Below, one piece after another: positions 51,245 through 59,329 of a stretch of 59,329 nt of DNA. A program made the position numbers and the translations under genes. The DNA comes from Clostridia bacterium. Its GTDB lineage: Bacteria; Bacillota; Clostridia; Oscillospirales; Ruminococcaceae. Positions within the stretch are counted from its first letter, which is position 1. Each line of letters begins with the position of its first letter. The stretch spans positions 1-59,329 of the forward strand of contig RZZW01000017.1 in assembly GCA_009929695.1 (NCBI GenBank), written 5' to 3'. The notes beneath the pieces are model-generated. The model worked only from the letters and a program-made list of their open reading frames with translations. It ran no database searches and was not told the origin of the DNA.

Positions 51245-52081
51245 ACAAAACACAGCGCAGGCTGCTAGGCATCGGCATCGTAATCTGCCTTGTTGCCGTG
51301 CTGCTTTTTATATGCAGCCTTCAGCAGACGGCCGACGAAATAACACTGCGCAAAAACGCGCTTGAAAAAACAAGCAAAAGCCTTGCCTTTTACGTCAGCG
51401 TGGGCGAAACGACAGAAAAAAGCTTTTCATATATGAGCTTTGACGCAAGCAGGATTTCCGAAATTGAACACGCCACAAACGGCGAAATGCCGCTAAGTCC
51501 TGTTGTGTTTTCAAATAATTTGGATGTGCGGATAAACGGCGAAGCCGACATACTCGGAAGATTGCAGGGCGTCTCGCACGAGTATGAAAGCATTGGCGGA
51601 ATTTCTGTGGACGACGGCGCTTTTTTCACAAAGCAGCAGTGCGACGAGCAGCAAAATGTCTGCGTGGTAAGCAGTTCCGTTTTAAATCTCTACGGTGCGC
51701 AGGGCACAGATGACGTGCATATAACAATAAACGGAGAAGATATGCGCGTCATGGGCGTGTTCTCATTTACTGCGCATGAAAACTCTGTTTTTGACACAAC
51801 AAACGGCAACGAAAACCTTATTTTGCTGCCGTATACAACGCTCGCACGGCTTAACGGTCAGGCGGAAAATGACATTCAGCAGGTGTCATATGTAATTGGC
51901 GGCAGCGGCACTTTGCGTTTTTGCTTTAAATAAAATCGCGCAGCACACGGTGCTTTCGTTCAATTTGCAGACGATTTTCCTCTCGCTGCTCGCGATATTT
52001 GGCGTGCTTATTATCTCTTTTGCGATGCCCGCGCGCATTATAATGAAGCTGTCGCCCGCGCAGGCGATGAAAGCGGAATGA
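51238..52081 (+). pseudogene. FtsX/MacB-like permease, internally deleted and frameshifted
   Basis: Frame 1 (51238-51933) gives 231 residues: one membrane helix (about 10-30) and an extracytoplasmic MacB-type domain, ending after VSYVIGGSGT in an out-of-frame tail and stop. From about 51896 another frame reads LAAAALCVFALNK, a second helix and the canonical permease end (FAMPARIIMKLSPAQAMKAE). The helix after the outer domain and the cytoplasmic loop are missing, so a deletion with a shift occurred near 51900-51930. Alternatively the first piece alone still works as a split subunit. Confidence 0.7.
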
Positions 52082-52097
52082 AAGGGAATGACAAATT

Positions 52098-52637
52098 ATG
52101 CAAAAATCAAAAGCGGTTTTTGTGCAAATTTTCATGTCGGCATTTACAATAAGCTTTGCTGTTTCGCTTAATGACGGCATTGCGGCGAAAATAAGCAGCG
52201 TTTTTTTGCAAAATGCGAGAATGGATTTCAGTTCAATTTATATTTTTGCTGTCATAAATTGTTGTGTGCTCGCGATTTTGTTCACGTGCGGCGTAGGCAT
52301 ACTGGGCGCGCTGCTGTCGCAGATAGCAAAAAATCAAAAAAGCCTCGCACTGCACATAGCTTCGGGTGCAGGCGGGCTTGATATTTTTAAGCTTGTGGTG
52401 ATTGAATGGACGCTGCGCGCCGCCGCTCTGCCCGCTGTGCTTGGGCTTTTAACCTCAACGGCAGTCGTTGTCTTATTCGGCGGCAAAACAGGCGAGATTT
52501 TATTCGCACAGCTTTCGTTTCGTCCAGCGCTTTTTGCGACAACGCTTTTCGGCGTGCTGCTTTTCTGCGTCGCGGTGTCGGTTTATCCCGCGCTTAAAGC
52601 CATGCGCACAAACGTTATAGCCGCACTGGCCGCGTAA
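52098..52637 (+). CDS. Reduced FtsX-like permease without outer domain
   Basis: A 179-residue protein with about four membrane helices. It ends VYPALKAMRTNVIAALAA, like MacB/FtsX permeases, and QKSLALHIASGAGGLDIFKL resembles their cytoplasmic coupling loop. The large extracytoplasmic domain expected between the first and second helix is absent (only SLNDGIAAKISSVFLQNARM). It may be a remnant after an in-frame deletion, or a mini-permease complementing the preceding truncated one. It begins 16 bases after that gene. Confidence 0.6.
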   Translation: MQKSKAVFVQIFMSAFTISFAVSLNDGIAAKISSVFLQNARMDFSSIYIFAVINCCVLAILFTCGVGILGALLSQIAKNQKSLALHIASGAGGLDIFKLVVIEWTLRAAALPAVLGLLTSTAVVVLFGGKTGEILFAQLSFRPALFATTLFGVLLFCVAVSVYPALKAMRTNVIAALAA

Positions 52638-52649
52638 GGGGGCATTAAA

Positions 52650-53218
52650 ATGTTGGTTTTCAAAAAAATAATCCGCGCCGTACCGTATATTTTAAGCGCC
52701 GCCGTGCTGTTTTTGGCACTCTATTTCGACAAGCAGGCGTTTTTGAAGCGTCAAACAGATTTCGAAAATCGCGCAGGATATCCTCCCGCGGTATCAGATA
52801 CAGCGCCCGATTTTACGCTCACCTCAATTGCGGACGGCGGAGAGGTTTCGTCTGCCGAGCTGCTTAAAAAAGGCGACGGTCTGTTTTTCTTTACAAGCGT
52901 TTCGTGCCCGCATACACAAAAATTTATGGGCGAGCTTACCGCACTTGCCGAGGCTCAAAGCAAGGACAGTCAAAATATTTATCTTATTTCGACACAGGCG
53001 CGCAGCCGATAGATAAATATGAAACAGAGCAAATAGCACAAAAATATCCAAGCGTGCAAATTTTTGCCGACAAAAACAGCGCCGCCGCATGGGGCTTTAA
53101 GTTGAACGCGTACCCAACGCAGTATATAATAAGCAGCGACAACACCATACGTTACCGCCAAATAGGCTACGCAGGCGCGGAATATACAAAAAGAATATTC
53201 AATCGGCTTTCTAAGTAG
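52650..53218 (+). pseudogene. Thioredoxin-like (TlpA/ResA-like) protein, frameshifted
   Basis: The first frame (52650-53012) encodes a membrane anchor (about residues 8-25), APDFTLTSIADGGE and FFFTSVSCPHTQKF, and stops after IYLISTQARSR. The rest of the fold continues in another frame to 53218 (TGAQPIDKYETEQIAQ, then AWGFKLNAYPTQYII and RYRQIGYAGAEYTK). Removing two bases in the ACAC run at 52992-52995 restores one frame. The active site has one Cys only (S-C-P-H-T), so even the restored form would not be a standard dithiol thioredoxin. Confidence 0.75.
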
Positions 53219-53220
53219 CC

Positions 53221-54003
53221 TTACCCCAGCGCCACGTCGAGCATCATCATTACGCTGAAGCCTACGGCGAAAAATATTGTGCCGATGTTTGAATGCTCGC
53301 CCTCGCACATTTCGGGGATTAGCTCCTCCACGACGACGTACAGCATTGCGCCTGCCGCGAAGCTAAGTAAATACGGCAGCACGGGCACCACAAGGCTTGC
53401 CGCCATGATTGTCAGCACCGCGCCTATCGGTTCAACAATGCCCGAAAGTATGCCATATGTGAACGCTTTCGACTTTTTTGCGCCCTCGGCACGCAGCGGC
53501 ATCGAGATAATCGCGCCCTCGGGAAAATTTTGTATTGCGATGCCGAGCGACAGCGCAAGCGCGCCCATAAGCGTTATCTTCGCGCTGCCCGTCATATATC
53601 CCGCGTACACAACGCCAACCGCCATTCCCTCGGGAATGTTGTGCAGCGTCACCGCAAGCACAAGCATCGTCGTGCGTTGCAGCTTGCTTTTTGGCCCCTC
53701 CGCCTCGTCGCTGTTCACGTGCAGATGCGGAATAATATGGTCGAGCGCAAGCAAAAACAGCACGCCGCACCAAAACCCTACAACGGCGGGCACAAACGAC
53801 CATTTGCCCATGTCCGCCGCCTGCTCAATCGCGGGGATAAGTAAGCTCCACACCGAAGCCGCCACCATAACGCCCGCCGCAAAGCCCGTCAAAGCGCGCT
53901 GAACATTCCCCACGAGCGATTTTTTCATAAAAAACACGCACGCCGCGCCAAGCGTCGTGCCAATAAAGGGAATCAAAATCCCCCAAAATACATTCATATT
54001 CAT
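53221..54003 (-). CDS. ZIP-family metal transporter
   Basis: A 260-residue membrane transporter for divalent metals (zinc, perhaps iron or manganese) with about eight helices. The signature helices carry VTLHNIPEGMAVGVVYAGYM and IQNFPEGAIISMPLRAEG with the metal-binding His, Asn and Glu. A His-bearing loop (DHIIPHLHVNSDEAEG) precedes them. ATG 54003 follows AAAAGGGAGG; the longer frame has no ribosome site. It is convergent with the broken thioredoxin gene, with only 2 bases between the stops. Confidence 0.92.
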   Translation of the reverse strand: MNMNVFWGILIPFIGTTLGAACVFFMKKSLVGNVQRALTGFAAGVMVAASVWSLLIPAIEQAADMGKWSFVPAVVGFWCGVLFLLALDHIIPHLHVNSDEAEGPKSKLQRTTMLVLAVTLHNIPEGMAVGVVYAGYMTGSAKITLMGALALSLGIAIQNFPEGAIISMPLRAEGAKKSKAFTYGILSGIVEPIGAVLTIMAASLVVPVLPYLLSFAAGAMLYVVVEELIPEMCEGEHSNIGTIFFAVGFSVMMMLDVALG

Positions 54004-54144
54004 GCAATTCCTCCCTTTTAAGCGGCTTATGTCTCCGCCAATCGAAACAAGTTTAATCGCTTTGTCGCATCTTGTCAAGCCCTTACAATTTTATAATATT
54101 CATGGGCGCAGCACGGTGTTACAAAAATTATTTTTATAAAACTA

Positions 54145-54191
54145 TTGCAAAGGTAGGAATATAGTGGTATTATATCTCTAGATAGAGATAT
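54145..54191 (+). promoter_or_regulatory. marR-pirin-nitroreductase promoter and operator
   Basis: TTGCAA (54145-54150), 17-base spacer, TATTAT (54168-54173). A perfect palindrome with arms ATATCTCT and AGAGATAT and spacer AGAT (54172-54191) overlaps the -10 and the start site, a likely site for the MarR product. Confidence 0.6.
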
Positions 54192-54204
54192 CGGAGGAAA
54201 AATA

Positions 54205-54618
54205 TTGGCTAAAACAGAACTTAAAATTATTATCGGGCTGCACAGAACGGCCAACGCTATCGACAGGCAGACGGCGCGCATTGCGGCGGAATATGACCTC
54301 ACGATAGGGCAGTTTGGCGTTTTAGAGGCACTTTATCACAAGGGCGACATGACTGTCGGCGAGGTGCAGGAGAAAATCCTCAGCTCAAGCGGCACAATTC
54401 CGCTCATTATAAATAACCTCGCAAAGCGCGAATATTTGACGCGCCTAAGCGACGAAAACGACAAACGCAGGTGCATTTTGCATCTTACACAAAAGGGGCG
54501 CGAGCTAATTTCGCAGGGTTATCCGAAAAACGAAGCCAAAATCATAGAGATGATGGCGCGCTGGACGGACGACGAAAAAACTCAGCTTGCCGCCCTGTTA
54601 AAGAAATTTGGAGAATAA
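54205..54618 (+). CDS. MarR-family regulator
   Basis: A 137-residue winged-helix protein. ELKIIIGLHRTANAIDRQTA, LTIGQFGVLEALYHKGDMTV, EVQEKILSSSGTIPLIINNL and YLTRLSDENDKRRCILHLTQ cover the standard fold. A TTG start at 54205 with GGAGGA 7 bases upstream. It starts an operon with pirin and nitroreductase genes, a set often tied to oxidative or quinone/phenolic stress; no conserved sensor Cys is in the N-terminal helix. Confidence 0.85.
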   Translation: MAKTELKIIIGLHRTANAIDRQTARIAAEYDLTIGQFGVLEALYHKGDMTVGEVQEKILSSSGTIPLIINNLAKREYLTRLSDENDKRRCILHLTQKGRELISQGYPKNEAKIIEMMARWTDDEKTQLAALLKKFGE

Positions 54619-54619
54619 A

Positions 54620-55462
54620 ATGAGAAAAATAAAAAATCAAGTCACAGGCTTTAAAACGCAGGACGGCGCGGGCGTGCATTTGGTGCGTGTGCTCGGCTCG
54701 CAAACGGTGGGGGAGTACGACCCCATTTTAATGCTCGATTCGTTCGACAGCACAAACCCGCCCGACTACACCGCGGGTTTTCCGATGCACCCGCACCGCG
54801 GCATCGAGACTATAAGCTACGTCTATCACGGCAAAATGCTCCACCGCGACAGTCTCGGCAACGAGGACACTATCGCCGACGGCGAGGTGCAGTGGATGAC
54901 GGCAGGCTCGGGCATTCTGCACGAAGAAAAGCTGCCCGCGTCAGAGCGATTGCTCGGCGTTCAGCTTTGGCTAAATCTGCCCGCAAAGGACAAAATGACA
55001 GCCCCTGCCTACCGCAACATCAAAAACGCCGAAATAAAGGAAATTTCGCTCGAAAACGGCTTTTTGCGTCTGCTCGCGGGTGAATACAAGAAAAATCAGG
55101 GCTACAAAAGCAAATATCTGCCGCTCGATTACTACGATATTCACCTGAATGCGAACGCTGAAATTGAAATTGAGACAAAGCCGGACAGCACCGTGATGCT
55201 GTTCACGCTTTCGGGCGACGCGGTTATAGGCGGCGAAAATATCCGAGAAAAAACCGCTGTAAGGCTGACGGACGGCGACAGCGTGACGATAAAGAGCACC
55301 GATAAAAGCGCGCAAGTGCTTTTCATCAGCTCAACAGCCCTGAACGAACCTGTGGCGTGGAGCGGACCGATTGTCATGAACACGCAAAGCGAGCTGCGCC
55401 AGGCATTTGACGATTTAAACCGAGGGACATTTTTGCAAAAGGAAATGACCTATAACAAGTAA
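54620..55462 (+). CDS. Pirin-family protein
   Basis: A 280-residue bicupin. The N-terminal cupin has FPMHPHRGIETISYVYHG with metal-binding His residues, HRDSLGNEDTIADGEVQWMT and the ILHEE motif; LLGVQLWLNLPAKDKM follows. Some pirins show quercetinase activity; most are uncharacterised. ATG 54620 is 1 base after the MarR stop, with GGAG inside that gene. Confidence 0.9.
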   Translation: MRKIKNQVTGFKTQDGAGVHLVRVLGSQTVGEYDPILMLDSFDSTNPPDYTAGFPMHPHRGIETISYVYHGKMLHRDSLGNEDTIADGEVQWMTAGSGILHEEKLPASERLLGVQLWLNLPAKDKMTAPAYRNIKNAEIKEISLENGFLRLLAGEYKKNQGYKSKYLPLDYYDIHLNANAEIEIETKPDSTVMLFTLSGDAVIGGENIREKTAVRLTDGDSVTIKSTDKSAQVLFISSTALNEPVAWSGPIVMNTQSELRQAFDDLNRGTFLQKEMTYNK

Positions 55463-55478
55463 CGAAAGGGAAAAAACA

Positions 55479-56051
55479 ATGAATATCACAGAAATTTTAA
55501 AGCAGCGCCGCAGCTATTATATGCTTAATAAAGCGCTGCCTGTAGCGGAAAACGAGGTCGTTAGCCTCATCGAGCAAATCACCGAGCTTGTGCCGGACGC
55601 GTTCAACATGAAAAGTTCGCGCGTTGTCGTTGCGCTCGGTGAAAAGCAAAACGAGCTTTGGGACATGATTTTCAACACATTCGGCGGCAAAGTTCCGCGC
55701 GAGAAAATCGACAGCTTCAAAGCGGGCGCGGGCACAGTGCTTTATTTTTACGACGAAGCCACGGTTCAGGGCTTGCAGAAAAAATTCCCGCTCTACGCCG
55801 ACAATTTCCCCTTATGGGCGTTGCAAGCAAGCGGAATGCTGCAAATAAATATATGGAGCGGCCTGCGCGAAATGGGCATAGGCGCGTCGCTTCAGCACTA
55901 TAACCCCGTGATAGACGCGGAGGTGCACGAGATGTTCAACCTCCCCGCCACCTACCGCCTAATAGCCCAAATGCCGTTTGGAGGCATATCCGCCGAGCCG
56001 CCCGAAAAGCCGAAAGAAGATATTTCGCAGCGGGTTGTTGTGGCGAAATAA
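55479..56051 (+). CDS. Nitroreductase-family protein
   Basis: A 190-residue flavin reductase-fold protein of the short type that includes hydroxylamine/nitro reductases (KQRRSYYMLNKALPVAENEV, then DAFNMKSSRVVVALGEKQNE, LQINIWSGLREMGIGASLQH and AQMPFGGISAEPPEKPKEDI). It should bind FMN as a dimer. Third gene of the MarR operon, 16 bases after pirin. Confidence 0.88.
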   Translation: MNITEILKQRRSYYMLNKALPVAENEVVSLIEQITELVPDAFNMKSSRVVVALGEKQNELWDMIFNTFGGKVPREKIDSFKAGAGTVLYFYDEATVQGLQKKFPLYADNFPLWALQASGMLQINIWSGLREMGIGASLQHYNPVIDAEVHEMFNLPATYRLIAQMPFGGISAEPPEKPKEDISQRVVVAK

Positions 56052-56077
56052 AAATAGCTGAATTATGTCATAATCAC

Positions 56078-56317
56078 GAATGAGCGAAGCTCGCCCCTAC
56101 AAAATGCAGCCGATTGCAAAGTAGGGGCGAGCTTCGCTCGTCCGATAGTTCACGTGAAATTCACACAGGAGGGCGGGGGCTTGCTCCCACCGTTACAACC
56201 ATCAGCCGTAAGTTTCGGCGGGAGCAAGACACCGCCCTACTGTGTATAGCAAATTTACGTTGCAATGTAGGGGCGAGCTTTGCTCGGCTGCGTGTCGATG
56301 TCGGCATCGACACCTAC
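56078..56317. repeat. Cluster of GTAGGG/CCCTAC palindromes
   Basis: 56078-56146 holds a right arm and a left arm of the GCGAGCTTCGCTCG type. 56168-56240 is a full GGGGGCTTGCTCCC element with arm changes. 56267-56317 pairs a GCGAGCTTTGCTCG left arm with a TCGATGTCGGCATCGA right arm, another chimera. They fill the nitroreductase-secA gap. Confidence 0.75.
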
Positions 56318-56349
56318 AAAAAACCGCCGCTTTTCAGCGACGGTTTTTC
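56318..56349. terminator. Two-way terminator between nitroreductase and secA
   Basis: Stem AAAACCGCCGCT/AGCGACGGTTTT (one mismatch) with TTTC loop; T-runs follow on both strands. It suits the convergent genes on each side. Confidence 0.75.
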
Positions 56350-56356
56350 AATATTC

Positions 56357-59104
<2,748 letters not shown>

Positions 59105-59151
59105 AATAGCGCACCTCATTCATTAATATAAAGCGTTACAATATTTAATTA

Positions 59152-59180
59152 ATAATACTACTTATTACGCTCCGCGTCAA
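59152..59180 (-). promoter_or_regulatory. Promoter of secA
   Basis: On the minus strand TTGACG (59175-59180), 17-base spacer, TATTAT (59152-59157), 48 bases ahead of the start codon. Confidence 0.6.
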
Positions 59181-59329
59181 ATATTCCTAGTGAATAAACT
59201 GTAAATAATACTCATAATTACCATATGTTATGTAGGTTTACCATAGATGTGTTACAGATAAGCAAAAAAAGAATAGCGAATAGGAAGAACCTGTTGTACA
59301 GTTAAGTTGCGAGACTAAACAGCAAAGGC
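59181..59329. other. AT-rich end of window, nothing recognised
   Basis: Upstream of the secA promoter to the end of the window. No ORF with a plausible start, RNA gene or repeat of the families above is evident; it may hold the start of a further gene beyond the window. Confidence 0.3.

Noticed and set aside
51238..53218. Programmed frameshifting in the permease and thioredoxin genes
   Set aside because: No slippery heptamer with a downstream pseudoknot was seen; two lesions close together plus missing domains fit decay better.

Overview
The window reads as a chromosomal segment of a Gram-positive member of the Bacillota, most likely class Clostridia. Support: a fused ispDF; the CdaA/CdaR diadenylate cyclase pair; the bifunctional Rel enzyme; HemZ; RqcP (YabO) downstream of MazG and HU; a clostridial one-chain PurL with a PurS-like start; and strong AGGAGG-type ribosome binding sites with ATG, GTG and TTG starts. 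TGA is used as a normal stop. The genus cannot be fixed from sequence alone. Nearly all coding DNA is core metabolism. No prophage, CRISPR array or transposase gene was seen.

Layout. 0-8.3 kb: cca, a small membrane protein, ispDF, cdaA-cdaR, an FAD dehydrogenase and an XpaC-like membrane protein. 8.8-16.9 kb: recJ, rel, dtd, an MBL hydrolase, hemZ and a uridine-kinase-like protein. 17-20.6 kb: a zinc-ribbon protein, mazG, hup, rqcP and a uracil permease. 20.8-25.6 kb: mainly minus-strand genes (HTH regulator, MFS transporter, DAHP synthase aroF). 26-41 kb: ybaK, then a nearly complete de novo purine set in one direction (purE, C, F, M, N, PurO-like cyclohydrolase, stand-alone AICAR transformylase, D, L, B). 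41.2-46.4 kb: aroE, a DUF554 protein, a MarR/DegV pair between FabT-like boxes, DUF1697, an SPL-type radical SAM protein and a broken small membrane protein. 46.5-49.7 kb: an ABC-F ATPase, lrgAB and two serine tRNAs. 50-53.2 kb: a decaying PadR-ABC-permease-thioredoxin cluster. 53.2-59.1 kb: a ZIP transporter, a MarR-pirin-nitroreductase operon and secA.

The unusual layer is intergenic. One class is a set of palindromic repeats bounded by GTAGGG and CCCTAC, often with a TTTGYGCAAACC-like core, whose arms appear interchangeable; some copies have left and right arms from different families. A second class (A-D at 20.6, 24.5, 39.1 and 41.0 kb) has a purine-rich arm, a small hairpin and a pyrimidine-rich arm. 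Each copy abuts the stop codon of a gene, and copy C carries a four-helix-bundle (S23/IVS-like) protein gene. Two other palindromic families (CTCATCAGTCGCC type and TGTCATTCTGAG type) also occur, the latter nested inside other repeats.

Regulatory candidates: a 29-codon leader ORF whose stop codon touches an intrinsic terminator just ahead of purE; a structured RNA candidate between purH and purD; and palindromic operators at three regulator genes (MarR/FabT-like, PadR, MarR). All functional calls come from reading translated motifs and gene context; no database search was run.
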